The notes: generated by a model from the letters alone, not told the origin. A stretch of DNA of 11,989 bases from an uncultured Eubacteriales bacterium (GCA_900550705.1 URTG01000037.1:1-11989); one strand, 5' to 3'. Counted from the first letter of the stretch, positions 1 through 7,621 are shown. Numbers and translations are program-made.

Positions 1-1232
1 TCCTGGCTCGCCATGCCGGCCTGCCCTCCGTTCAGGTCGGACAGCTGATCGAAGCAAAGCTGGACATGGTGCTGGGCAACGATATTACCACTCCGGTGGC
101 CATCACCGAGTTTGAAAAGGCCGGCTTTACGCAGGTGTTTGATAAGGACCGTATCTCCATCGTTCTGGACCACTATACCCCCTGCAAGGACATCAAGTCC
201 GCAGAGCTGTGCCTGAAGGCCCGGACCTTTGCCCACAAGCACAATATCACCAACTTCTTTGATGTGGGCCACATGGGCGTGGAGCACGCCCTGCTGCCTG
301 AGAAGGGTCTGTGCGCCCCCGGCGAGATCATCGTGGGCGCGGATTCCCACACCTGCACCTATGGTGCGCTGGGTGCGTTCTCCACGGGCATCGGCTCCAC
401 CGATATGGCGGCCTCTATGGCTACCGGCCTGCTGTGGTTCAAGGTGCCCTCCGCCATCAAGGTCACGCTGACGGGAGCGCTTCAGCCCCATGTCAGCGGA
501 AAAGATGTTATTCTGCACCTGATCGGTGCCATCGGCGTGGACGGCGCCCTGTATAAGTCCCTGGAGTTTGCCGGGGAGGGCGTTGCGTCCCTGACCATGG
601 ACGACCGGTTCACCATCTCCAACATGGCCATCGAGGCCGGTGCCAAGAATGGCATCTTCCCCGTGGACGAGAAGACCATGGAGTACATCAACGGCCGGGT
701 GAACCGCCCCTGCGAGGCCTTCACGGCCGACGAGGACGCGGTGTATGACAGCGAGGTCATCATCGACCTGAACAAGCTGGAGCCCACCGTGGCCATGCCC
801 CACCTGCCCGAGAACACCAAGGTGGTCAGCGAGGTGGCCGGTCTGCCCATCAACCAGGTGGTGATCGGCTCCTGCACCAACGGCCGAATCAGCGACCTGC
901 GGGCCGCTGCCGCTGTGATGAAGGGCAAAACGGTCGCGCCCAACGTGCGCTGCATCGTTATTCCCGCCACTCAGGACATCGTGCTTCAGGCCATGAAGGA
1001 GGGTCTCGTTGAGATTTTCATCCAGGCCGGTGCTGCCGTGTCCACCCCCACCTGCGGCCCCTGCCTTGGCGGCCACATGGGCGTGATGGCCGAGGGAGAG
1101 CGGGCCATCTCCACCACCAACCGGAACTTTGTGGGCCGCATGGGCCATGTGACCTCTGAAATCATTCTGGCCAGCCCTGACGTGGCCGCCGCCTCCGCCA
1201 TTGCGGGCTGCGTGGCCGACCCCCGGACCTGA
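1..1232 (+). CDS. leuC: 3-isopropylmalate dehydratase large subunit (5' partial)
   Basis: Large catalytic subunit of isopropylmalate isomerase, which with LeuD converts 2-isopropylmalate to 3-isopropylmalate in cytoplasmic leucine synthesis. The open frame runs back to the window edge (first full codon at base 3, reading LARHAGLPSVQVGQLIEAKL), which matches the usual LeuC N-terminus. The ATG at 66 is therefore internal, and only about 10 residues should be missing compared with the roughly 420-residue clostridial/archaeal-type LeuC. Three cysteines expected to ligate the [4Fe-4S] cluster are visible: one in GSCTNGR (codon 873-875) and two in PTCGPC (codons 1053-1055 and 1062-1064). The aconitase-family motifs ADSHTCTYG and GSTDMA are also present. 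It lies 24 bases upstream of leuD in a leuCDB operon, which argues for leucine rather than lysine (homoaconitase) metabolism. Function is confident; the true start is outside the window. Confidence 0.97.
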   Translation, partial: LARHAGLPSVQVGQLIEAKLDMVLGNDITTPVAITEFEKAGFTQVFDKDRISIVLDHYTPCKDIKSAELCLKARTFAHKHNITNFFDVGHMGVEHALLPEKGLCAPGEIIVGADSHTCTYGALGAFSTGIGSTDMAASMATGLLWFKVPSAIKVTLTGALQPHVSGKDVILHLIGAIGVDGALYKSLEFAGEGVASLTMDDRFTISNMAIEAGAKNGIFPVDEKTMEYINGRVNRPCEAFTADEDAVYDSEVIIDLNKLEPTVAMPHLPENTKVVSEVAGLPINQVVIGSCTNGRISDLRAAAAVMKGKTVAPNVRCIVIPATQDIVLQAMKEGLVEIFIQAGAAVSTPTCGPCLGGHMGVMAEGERAISTTNRNFVGRMGHVTSEIILASPDVAAASAIAGCVADPRT

Positions 1233-1256
1233 GAATCGAAGAAAGGAACTTGGACG

Positions 1257-1742
1257 ATGAAAGTTTATAAATACGGCGCTAACGTCGATACCGATGTGAT
1301 CATTCCCGCCCGCCATCTGAACGACCCGTCTCCCGCCGCTCTGGCCTCCCACTGCATGGAGGACATCGACCCGGACTTCTCCTCCACCGTGGAGGAGGGG
1401 GACGTCATTGTGGCCGGCCCCAACTTCGGCTGCGGCTCCTCCCGGGAGCACGCCCCTCTGGCCATCAAGTCCTGCGGCGTGAAATGTGTGATCGCGCCCT
1501 CCTTTGCCCGCATTTTCTACCGCAACTCCATCAATATCGGCCTTCCCATCGTGGAGTGCGCCCAGGCTGCGGAGGAGATCCAGGCCGGGGACCAGGTGTC
1601 TGTGGACTTTGCCACCGGGACCATCACCGATGAGACCACCGGCAAGACCTATCAGGCCGCGCCCTTCCCGGAGTTTATCGACGGGATCATCAAAAGCGGC
1701 GGCCTGCTGAATTCTCTGAAGGCGCGGGGGGTAGCGAAATGA
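1257..1742 (+). CDS. leuD: 3-isopropylmalate dehydratase small subunit
   Basis: Small swivelling subunit of isopropylmalate isomerase, partner of LeuC. The 161-residue length is typical of the short LeuD form found in Clostridia and archaea. Diagnostic segments are YGANVDTDVIIPARHLN near the N-terminus (residues 6-22), the substrate-contacting loop GPNFGCGSSREHAP (residues 54-67) and FARIFYRNSINIGLP (residues 83-97). The start is supported by AAAGGA at 1242-1247, nine bases before the ATG. The stop overlaps the leuB start in an ATGA arrangement (leuB ATG at 1739, leuD TGA at 1740-1742), which implies translational coupling. No lesions or odd residues were seen. Confidence 0.97.
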   Translation: MKVYKYGANVDTDVIIPARHLNDPSPAALASHCMEDIDPDFSSTVEEGDVIVAGPNFGCGSSREHAPLAIKSCGVKCVIAPSFARIFYRNSINIGLPIVECAQAAEEIQAGDQVSVDFATGTITDETTGKTYQAAPFPEFIDGIIKSGGLLNSLKARGVAK

Positions 1743-2815
1743 ATTACAAGGTAGCATTGATCCGGGGCGACGGCATTGGCCCCGAGATCGTCAATGAGGC
1801 CGTGAAGGTCATGGAGACCGTGGGACAGAAGTTCGGCCACACCTTTGCCTTTGAGGACGTACTCATGGGCGGCTGCGCCATCGACGCGGTGGGTAAGTCC
1901 TATCCCGACGGCACGGCGGAGAAGTGCAAGGCCTGCAACGCGGTTCTGCTGGGCGCTGTGGGCGGCCCTAAGTGGGGCCACTCCACCGAGGCGGAGAAGC
2001 GGCCGGAGACGGCCCTGCTGTCCATCCGGAAGGACCTGGGGCTGTACGCCAACCTGCGCCCCGCCGCCCTGCGGCCCGCGCTGACCGATGCCTGCCCCCT
2101 GAAGAAGGAGACCGCCGACCGGGGCATCGACCTGATGATCGTCCGGGAGCTCACCGGCGGCATCTACTTCGGCAAGCGGGAGCACTACAACACCGAGGAC
2201 CGGGGGGAGGAGGCCGCCGACCGGATGGCCTACTCCGAGAAGGAAATTGAGCGCATTGGCCGCCGCGCCTTTGAGCTGGCCCGTCTGCGCCGGAAGAAGG
2301 TGGCCAGCGTGGACAAGGCCAACGTGCTGGAGACCTCCCGCCTGTGGCGCAAGGTCATGCACCGCCTGGCAGAGGAGTACGCCGACGTGGCCTATGAGGA
2401 CGTGCTGGTAGACAACGCCGCCATGCAGCTGGTCCGGGACCCCGGCCAGTTCGACGTGGTGGTGACCGAGAATATGTTCGGCGACATCCTCTCGGATGAG
2501 GCCTCGATGATCACCGGCTCCATCGGTCTGCTGCCCTCCGCCTCCATCGGCGATACCGCCCCCGGCCTGTATGAGCCCATCCACGGCTCCGCGCCGGATA
2601 TTGCAGGACAGGACAAGGCAAATCCCATCGCCACCATTCTGTCTGTGGCCATGATGTTCCGCTATTCCTTCCAGCTGTCAGAGGAGGCCAAGGCCATTGA
2701 GGACGCGGTGGACGCCGTCCTGAACGAGGGCTGGCGCACGGCGGACATTGCCGGGCCTGGGGAAAGGGCCGTCGGCACCGTGAAAATGGGTCAGCTGATC
2801 CGGGAAAAACTCTGA
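1739..2815 (+). CDS. leuB: 3-isopropylmalate dehydrogenase
   Basis: NAD-dependent oxidative decarboxylation of 3-isopropylmalate to 2-oxoisocaproate, following LeuCD. The 358-residue length is standard. Family residues are in place: substrate arginines R97 and R107 (NLRP) and R136 (VRELTGG), catalytic Y143 and K193, and metal-binding D225, D249 and D253 (TENMFGDILSDEAS). The NAD-binding motif IHGSAPDIAG (281-290) resembles LeuB more than isocitrate dehydrogenase. The start overlaps the leuD stop by four bases; no good Shine-Dalgarno is seen beyond a G-run at 1726-1731, so translation probably depends on coupling. It is the last gene of the operon, since a strong terminator lies 16 bases after its stop. 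Confidence 0.97.
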   Translation: MNYKVALIRGDGIGPEIVNEAVKVMETVGQKFGHTFAFEDVLMGGCAIDAVGKSYPDGTAEKCKACNAVLLGAVGGPKWGHSTEAEKRPETALLSIRKDLGLYANLRPAALRPALTDACPLKKETADRGIDLMIVRELTGGIYFGKREHYNTEDRGEEAADRMAYSEKEIERIGRRAFELARLRRKKVASVDKANVLETSRLWRKVMHRLAEEYADVAYEDVLVDNAAMQLVRDPGQFDVVVTENMFGDILSDEASMITGSIGLLPSASIGDTAPGLYEPIHGSAPDIAGQDKANPIATILSVAMMFRYSFQLSEEAKAIEDAVDAVLNEGWRTADIAGPGERAVGTVKMGQLIREKL

Positions 2816-2831
2816 TTGTGCATTTTTTTGT

Positions 2832-2860
2832 GAGGAGCCGTTCTGCGGCTCCTCTTTTTT
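2832..2860 (+). terminator. Intrinsic terminator of the leuCDB operon
   Basis: A perfect 9-bp stem (GAGGAGCCG at 2832-2840 with CGGCTCCTC at 2846-2854), a 5-base loop and an immediate run of six T. It follows the leuB stop at 2815 and separates the leucine operon from the aminotransferase. Confidence 0.93.
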
Positions 2861-2884
2861 CCGGTGAAATTACCGATATTTCCC

Positions 2885-2901
2885 AAAAACTGCAAGTTTT
2901 T
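2885..2901. repeat. Short A/T-flanked inverted repeat upstream of the aminotransferase promoter
   Basis: AAAAACT (2885-2891) and AGTTTTT (2895-2901) form a perfect 7-bp inverted repeat around GCA. It ends 11 bases before the predicted -35 element. It could be a regulator site or a minor terminator-like hairpin; the sequence does not decide which. Confidence 0.35.
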
Positions 2902-2912
2902 CGTTTTAGCTC

Positions 2913-2941
2913 TTGCATTATCGACGGTAAACGCATATAAT
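2913..2941 (+). promoter_or_regulatory. Sigma-A promoter of the aminotransferase gene
   Basis: TTGCAT at 2913-2918 and a consensus TATAAT at 2936-2941 are separated by exactly 17 bases. Transcription would start near 2948, giving a leader of about 70 bases before the ATG at 3019. That leader contains a perfect inverted repeat, TATTCT/AGAATA (2965-2970 and 2975-2980). Confidence 0.8.
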
Positions 2942-3018
2942 AACCCGTGCGTGAATCACCAACGTATTCTGATAAGAATAGACTAGTTTGAGCAAAGGTC
3001 CTGAAGGAGGAGCACAGT

Positions 3019-4218
3019 ATGAAAGAGCTGTCACAGATCGCATCTGCGGTAGAACCCTCTACCACCCTGGCGATCGATGCCATGTTTAAGCAGATGAAGG
3101 CAGATGGAATCGACGTAATCGGTTTTGGCGCGGGCGAGCCGGATTTCCCCACCCCCGACCACATCAAGCAGGCGGGCGTGGAGGCCATCCACAATAACGA
3201 CACCCGATATACGCCTGCCGCCGGTACCGTGGAGCTGCGAAAGGCGATCTGTCAGCGCTTGAAGGAGGACTGCGGCCTGGAGTATGAGTACACCCAGGTG
3301 GTGGCCTCCAACGGTGCGAAGACCTGCGTGTACGCCTCCCTGTGCGCCCTGGTGAACCCCGGGGACGAGGTCATTCTGCCGGCGCCCTTCTGGGTCAGCT
3401 ATGCCGAGCTCATCCGCATGGCCGGCGGCGTGCCCGTGATCCTGCACGCCACGGAGGAGGAGCACTTTAAGCTCACCGCCGAGAAGCTGGCTACCGCCAT
3501 CACCCCCAAGACCAAGTGCATGATCCTGAACAACCCCAGCAACCCCACCGGCATGATGTACTCCAAGGAGGAGCTGGAGGCCATCGCCAAGGTCTGTGTG
3601 GAGAAGGACATCTACGTCATTGCCGACGAGATCTATTACAGCCTGGTCTATGATAACGAGCAGTTCGTCAGCTTCGCCTCCCTGGGTGAGGAGGTCAAAA
3701 AGCGCACCCTGCTCATCAACGGCGTCTCCAAGTCCTATGCGATGACCGGCTGGCGGATCGGCTATGTGGCCGCCGATACCAAGGTGGCCAAGGTCGTTTC
3801 CAACTACCTGAGCCACGCCTGCGGCTCCCCCTGCGCCATTTCTCAGAAGGCCGCCGCCGTCGCCCTGTCCGCCTCACAGGAGACGGTGAAGGAGATGAAA
3901 AAGGCCTTTGAGGAGCGCCGGAACTATATGGTCCAGCGCATGAACGAGATCGCCGGCGTGAGCTGCATTAAGCCCGAGGGTGCGTTCTATGTGATGATGA
4001 ACATCAAGCGGCTGCTGGGCATTCAGCTCCACGGCGTGGAGATCAAGAACGCCGACGATTTTGCCAGCCAGTTCCTGAAGTATGGCAAGGTGGCCGTGGT
4101 GCCCTGCACCGGCTTCGGCGCGCCGGAGTTTGTCCGCTGGTCCTATGCCACCTCCATGGACAACATCAAGGCCGGTCTCGACCGCCTGGAGCGCTTCCTG
4201 GACGGCGAAGTGATCTAA
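3019..4218 (+). CDS. PLP-dependent class I aminotransferase (aspartate aminotransferase-like)
   Basis: Cytoplasmic fold-type I, class I aminotransferase of the AspB/AspC-like gamma subgroup, probably transferring amino groups between aspartate (or another amino acid) and 2-oxoglutarate. The 399-residue length is typical. PLP residues are visible: Asn175 in NNPSNPTG (171-178), Asp203 in IADEIYY, and Schiff-base Lys238 in SKSYAMTGWRIGY. The substrate carboxylate arginine is Arg373 in FVRWSYAT. The N-terminal GAGEPDFPTP motif is that of the aspartate aminotransferase gamma group. The start is set by AAGGAGG at 3004-3010, eight bases before the ATG. It is a single-gene unit with its own promoter and terminator, so its closeness to leuB does not prove a role in branched-chain transamination. 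Exact substrate is uncertain; aspartate, aromatic or broad specificity are all possible. Confidence 0.95.
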   Translation: MKELSQIASAVEPSTTLAIDAMFKQMKADGIDVIGFGAGEPDFPTPDHIKQAGVEAIHNNDTRYTPAAGTVELRKAICQRLKEDCGLEYEYTQVVASNGAKTCVYASLCALVNPGDEVILPAPFWVSYAELIRMAGGVPVILHATEEEHFKLTAEKLATAITPKTKCMILNNPSNPTGMMYSKEELEAIAKVCVEKDIYVIADEIYYSLVYDNEQFVSFASLGEEVKKRTLLINGVSKSYAMTGWRIGYVAADTKVAKVVSNYLSHACGSPCAISQKAAAVALSASQETVKEMKKAFEERRNYMVQRMNEIAGVSCIKPEGAFYVMMNIKRLLGIQLHGVEIKNADDFASQFLKYGKVAVVPCTGFGAPEFVRWSYATSMDNIKAGLDRLERFLDGEVI

Positions 4219-4244
4219 GTGAAAATACGCTGTCTTATGACGGC

Positions 4245-4286
4245 GTGGGGTCCGCCGAATATTCTTCGGCGGACCCCGCTGTTTTT
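4245..4286 (+). terminator. Intrinsic terminator of the aminotransferase gene
   Basis: A 15-bp stem with one G-T wobble (4245-4259 with 4265-4279), a 5-base loop, and then TGTTTTT. It begins 27 bases after the stop at 4218. A 62-codon open frame starting at 4219 runs through it and is not a gene. Confidence 0.93.
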
Positions 4287-4323
4287 ACGGCAAATATTAC
4301 GAAAGAATAAAATTTCAAAAACT

Positions 4324-4352
4324 TCCGGCGAAAGAGTAGAAAAGCCGCCGGA
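4324..4352. repeat. Inverted repeat enclosing the purB -35 element
   Basis: TCCGGCG (4324-4330) and CGCCGGA (4346-4352) are perfect inverted copies 15 bases apart, with the predicted -35 hexamer between them. This geometry suits a repressor site, but it does not match the Bacillus PurR box as I know it, and a chance GC-rich match is possible. Confidence 0.35.
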
Positions 4353-4365
4353 GATACGGTATAAT
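4337..4365 (+). promoter_or_regulatory. Sigma-A promoter of the purB-transporter operon
   Basis: TAGAAA at 4337-4342 (4 of 6 to consensus) and consensus TATAAT at 4360-4365 with 17-base spacing. The leader runs about 60 bases to the purB ATG at 4433 and contains a G-rich stretch at 4380-4392. Confidence 0.72.
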
Positions 4366-4432
4366 AAAACGGATAGAACGGGGGGGAGAGGAGACGCTTC
4401 CCCGTAAATACGGATGAAAAGGACGATGACAG

Positions 4433-5869
4433 ATGCCTTCCAACACCTATGAAAGCCCGCTCTCCTCGCGCTACGCCAGCGACGAGATGCTGTATATTTT
4501 CTCTGCGGATAAGAAATTTTCTACCTGGCGCCGCCTGTGGGTGGCCTTGGCCCGGGCGGAGATGGAGCTGGGGCTGCCTGTCACCCAGGAGCAGGTCGAT
4601 GAGCTGGAGGCCCACCTCACCGACATCGACTACGACCGTGCCGCCCAGTGGGAGAAGAAGCTGCGCCACGACGTGATGGCTCACGTCCATACCTATGGCG
4701 AGCTGTGCCCCAAGGCCATGCCCATTATTCACCTGGGCGCTACCAGCTGCTACGTGGGGGACAACACCGACGTGATCCTTATGCGGGAGGGCCTGGAGCT
4801 GGTCCGGGACAAGCTGGTCCGGGTGCTGAATCGGCTGGCCAGGTTTGCGGAAGAATATAAGGCGCTGCCCACCCTGGGCTTTACCCACTTCCAGGCCGCA
4901 CAGCTGGTCACCGTGGGCAAGCGGGCCACGCTGTGGATGAACGACCTGCTCAGCGACCTGGCGGAGGTGGAGTACCGCATTTCCACCCTGAAGCTGCTGG
5001 GCTCCAAGGGCACCACCGGCACCCAGGCGTCCTTCCTGGAGCTGTTTGAGGGCGACCACGAGAAGGTGAAGGAGCTGGAACGGAAGATCGCCAAGGAGAT
5101 GGGCTTTGACCAGGTGGTCCCCGTCAGCGGTCAGACCTACTCCCGGAAGATGGACTACAATGTGGTGTCCACCCTGGCCGGGATCGCCCAGTCCGCCAGC
5201 AAGTTCGCCACCGACCTGCGGCTGCTGTGCCACCTGAAGGAGGTCGAGGAGCCCTTCGAGAAGAATCAGATCGGGTCCTCTGCCATGCCCTACAAGCGCA
5301 ACCCCATGCGCTGCGAGCGTATCTGCTCCCTGGCCCGCTATGTGATCGTAGACGTGGGCAACCCCGCCGTTACCGCCGCCACCCAGTGGTTCGAGCGGAC
5401 GCTGGACGACTCCGCCAACAAGCGGATCTCCGTGCCGGAGGCCTTCCTGGCGGTGGACGCTATCCTGAACATCTATGAGAATGTGGCCTCCGGCCTGGTG
5501 GTCCATCCCAAGGTCATTGAGAAGCACGTTCTGGAGGAGCTGCCCTTCATGGCCAGCGAGAATATCATGATGGACGCAGTGAAGCGGGGCGGCAACCGCC
5601 AGGAGCTCCACGAGCGTATCCGTGTTCTGTCTCAGGAGGCCGGCAAGAACGTGAAGGACCTTGGTCTGTCCAACAACCTGATCGACCTCATCGCCGCCGA
5701 TTCCGCCTTCGGTATGACCAAGGAGGAGCTGACGGTCCATCTGGAACCCGCCCAGTATATCGGCCGCTGCCCCCAGCAGGTGGAGGAGTTCCTCCGGGAG
5801 GAGGTCGATCCGGTGCTGGCCGAGCATCAGGCCGCCCTGGCGGAGAAGGAAACCGAGTTGAAGGTATAA
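4433..5869 (+). CDS. purB: Adenylosuccinate lyase
   Basis: Catalyses two fumarate eliminations in purine synthesis: SAICAR to AICAR, and adenylosuccinate to AMP. It belongs to the fumarase/aspartase superfamily, cytoplasmic and homotetrameric in known members. The superfamily signature GSSAMPYKRNP is at residues 281-291, with the catalytic serine in the flexible loop (Ser282/283). The two active-site histidines lie in HDVMAHVHT (His86) and GFTHFQ (His152). At 478 residues it is longer than Bacillus-type PurB (about 430), and segments such as HLGATSCYVGDNTD, QWFERTLDDSAN and ELPFMASENI match animal ADSL as I remember it. AAAAGG at 4417-4422 supports the start. It is the first gene of a two-gene operon. 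Function is very secure. Confidence 0.97.
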   Translation: MPSNTYESPLSSRYASDEMLYIFSADKKFSTWRRLWVALARAEMELGLPVTQEQVDELEAHLTDIDYDRAAQWEKKLRHDVMAHVHTYGELCPKAMPIIHLGATSCYVGDNTDVILMREGLELVRDKLVRVLNRLARFAEEYKALPTLGFTHFQAAQLVTVGKRATLWMNDLLSDLAEVEYRISTLKLLGSKGTTGTQASFLELFEGDHEKVKELERKIAKEMGFDQVVPVSGQTYSRKMDYNVVSTLAGIAQSASKFATDLRLLCHLKEVEEPFEKNQIGSSAMPYKRNPMRCERICSLARYVIVDVGNPAVTAATQWFERTLDDSANKRISVPEAFLAVDAILNIYENVASGLVVHPKVIEKHVLEELPFMASENIMMDAVKRGGNRQELHERIRVLSQEAGKNVKDLGLSNNLIDLIAADSAFGMTKEELTVHLEPAQYIGRCPQQVEEFLREEVDPVLAEHQAALAEKETELKV

Positions 5870-5890
5870 AAACGGATAGGAGAGACCGAG

Positions 5891-7174
5891 TTGAGATCAA
5901 ATCGCTTTCAGTCCTACCTGGCTGCCGGAGTTACCGCGTTCTGCGTGGTGGCAGCCTCCATCCTGCTGTTTTTCCTGTTCTTTCACCTGTCTGGCGTGAT
6001 CGGATTTCTGAAAACGCTGGCCCATATCCTGCGTCCCATTTTTCTGGGAATGATCCTGGCCTTTCTGCTCCTGCCCATCCGCCGCCATGTCTATGAGTGG
6101 CTGGACCAGATGCTGCCGGAGAAATTCCGCACCTCTGCCCGGGGCAGACAGGTGCAGAACGGCATTTCCATCGGGCTGAGCCTGGCCCTTGCCGGACTGG
6201 TGGTCTATATCCTGCTGGCCATGCTGATCCCGCAGATCTACACCAGTGTGGTGGGCCTGGTCAACGCCTTCCCGGATTATGTCAACAGCGTTCAGACCTG
6301 GCTCCAGAGCTTTCTGGAGAGCAATCCGGACATTCAGGATTCTGTTTTGGCCTATTACCAGTCGGCGGCCACGGCGCTGGAAAACTGGCTGACCTCAGAC
6401 ATTATGCCCAATCTGGAATCTCTGTCCACCACCGTCAACTGGCTGCGGACCTCCGTGCTGCCCAATCTCACCGGCGTGATGTCCGGCGTGTCGGCCATGC
6501 TCATTTCGGCCCTGCTGCTGCTGAAGGATGCGCTCATTGCTGTGATCGTCTCGGTCTATCTGCTGGCGCGGAAGGACATCTTCGCCGCCCAGAGCAAGAA
6601 GATCGTATACAGCATCTTCCGGACGGACATCGCGGACCAGATCGTGGCGGAGACCCGGAGCGCCTATCGAATTCTCAGCGGGTTCATCAACGGAAAGCTG
6701 CTGGACTCCCTGATTATCGGGATCATTACCCTGGTGTGCTGCAATCTGTTCCGGTTCCCGTATCCGGTGCTGATTGCTACCATCGTGGGTGTGACCAACA
6801 TCATTCCTTTCTTCGGTCCGTTTATCGGGGCCATTCCGTCCACGTTTTTGATTTTGCTGGTCAGTCCCATCCAGAGTGTCTATTTTGTGGTGTTCATTCT
6901 GGTCCTCCAGCAGTTCGACGGCAATATCCTGGGTCCCCGTATTCTGGGTGGCTCCACCGGTCTGGCGTCCTTCTGGGTGCTGTTTTCCATCCTGCTGTTC
7001 GGCGGCCTGTTCGGCTTTGCGGGCATGGTCCTGGGCGTGCCGGTGTTCGCCATGCTTTACAGCATTCTCCGCCGCCTGGTGGCTTACGGCCTGGCCAAGC
7101 ATGGCCTGGCGCAGGACACCAAGGACTATTTGGGCAACACTCCGCCGCTGGCGAAGAAGAAAGAGCTTGGGTAA
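5891..7174 (+). CDS. AI-2E family transporter (integral membrane protein)
   Basis: Member of the AI-2E (TqsA/PerM/YdiK-like) family of polytopic inner-membrane proteins; known members export autoinducer-2 or act as Na+/H+ antiporters, so the substrate cannot be assigned here. The 427 residues show hydrophobic segments near 10-33, 43-62, 91-114, 204-226, 265-286, 292-325, 328-340 and 358-395. An amphipathic stretch at about 115-200 separates the third and fourth segments. Family motifs are IIPFFGPFIGAIPS (304-317), QQFDGNILGPRILGGSTGL (340-358) and FGFAGMVLGVPV (374-385). The start codon is TTG, supported by AGGAGA at 5878-5883 seven bases before it; no ATG fits. It follows purB by 21 bases with no internal terminator and is probably cotranscribed, although no functional link to purine synthesis is evident. 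Confidence 0.9.
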   Translation: MRSNRFQSYLAAGVTAFCVVAASILLFFLFFHLSGVIGFLKTLAHILRPIFLGMILAFLLLPIRRHVYEWLDQMLPEKFRTSARGRQVQNGISIGLSLALAGLVVYILLAMLIPQIYTSVVGLVNAFPDYVNSVQTWLQSFLESNPDIQDSVLAYYQSAATALENWLTSDIMPNLESLSTTVNWLRTSVLPNLTGVMSGVSAMLISALLLLKDALIAVIVSVYLLARKDIFAAQSKKIVYSIFRTDIADQIVAETRSAYRILSGFINGKLLDSLIIGIITLVCCNLFRFPYPVLIATIVGVTNIIPFFGPFIGAIPSTFLILLVSPIQSVYFVVFILVLQQFDGNILGPRILGGSTGLASFWVLFSILLFGGLFGFAGMVLGVPVFAMLYSILRRLVAYGLAKHGLAQDTKDYLGNTPPLAKKKELG

Positions 7175-7179
7175 TTTTG

Positions 7180-7214
7180 AAAAGGACCGTTCCGCTTGGG
7201 GGAACGGTCCTTTT
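7180..7214 (+). terminator. Terminator of the purB-transporter operon
   Basis: Perfect 14-bp stem AAAAGGACCGTTCC (7180-7193) with GGAACGGTCCTTTT (7201-7214), 7-base loop. The A-tract and T-tract at the stem ends allow termination on both strands. Confidence 0.9.
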
Positions 7215-7218
7215 GCGT

Positions 7219-7244
7219 AAAAAAAGTCCCAGTATCTGGCTGGG
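7219..7244 (-). terminator. Possible minus-strand terminator
   Basis: Read on the minus strand, CCCAG (7244-7240) and CTGGG (7232-7228) form a 5-bp stem with a 7-base loop, followed by AC and a run of seven T (7225-7219). It would stop leftward transcription from the island into the transporter gene. The stem is short, so this is tentative. Confidence 0.35.
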
Positions 7245-7299
7245 TGTTCGCAAAACAGTCAAGTTCTCCTAGATAGGGATGTCCTTTCATCGGTGAATA

Positions 7300-7308
7300 T
7301 GATATACT
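7300..7308 (+). promoter_or_regulatory. Extended -10 promoter of the small membrane protein gene
   Basis: TGATATACT is an extended -10 (TG, one base, TATACT at 7303-7308). No good -35 is seen at 16-18 bases upstream, as is usual for extended -10 promoters. It lies 34 bases before the ATG at 7343. Confidence 0.5.
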
Positions 7309-7342
7309 CAGTTCAACAAATCGGTATTTGGAGGTAATTTAA

Positions 7343-7582
7343 ATGGAAAACAAAATTGTAGGTGCTATTTTCTGTTTCATGTCAGCAGTTTTAATTTCTG
7401 CACGATATATTTCTGCTGCGATATTTATGAGTGGAGTAGTTTCGTGGAATGCCACTTTATTTGCAGCCGGTCTTGAATATGTAGGTCCTTTTTTAGCAAT
7501 AGCGGCTGGTGTTGCGTTTATTATTGGAATCCTTTTTCTGGGATATGGGCTGTATCAGGATATTAAAAAGATGAAGAAGTAG
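7343..7582 (+). CDS. Small two-helix membrane protein of unknown function
   Basis: A 79-residue protein I do not recognise. It is almost entirely hydrophobic, with two likely membrane helices at about residues 5-33 and 45-72, then a short positively charged tail (KKMKK) that probably faces the cytoplasm. The charge pattern (few charges before the first helix, lysines at the end) gives no signal peptide. A GGAGG at 7330-7334, eight bases before the ATG, and an extended -10 element support expression. Its base composition is clearly AT-richer than the neighbouring metabolic genes, with codons ending in T and A (for example ATA, TTA), which suggests acquisition by transfer or a weakly constrained accessory gene. 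A holin-like or toxin-like role is possible in principle, but nothing in the sequence singles it out. Confidence 0.72.
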   Translation: MENKIVGAIFCFMSAVLISARYISAAIFMSGVVSWNATLFAAGLEYVGPFLAIAAGVAFIIGILFLGYGLYQDIKKMKK

Positions 7583-7621
7583 AACAATTCCAGTTTATTG
7601 TACTCGTTCCTAGCAGTGTTT

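Noticed and set aside
4219..4407. 62-codon plus-strand frame after the aminotransferase
   Set aside because: It runs through a strong intrinsic terminator and the purB promoter and has no ribosome site.
4235..5827. 530-codon minus-strand frame opposite purB
   Set aside because: It is an antisense shadow of a high-GC coding gene, rich in Leu, Gly and His as expected from the complement of purB codons, and purB is unambiguous. The long minus-strand frames opposite leuB, the aminotransferase and fba are rejected for the same reason.
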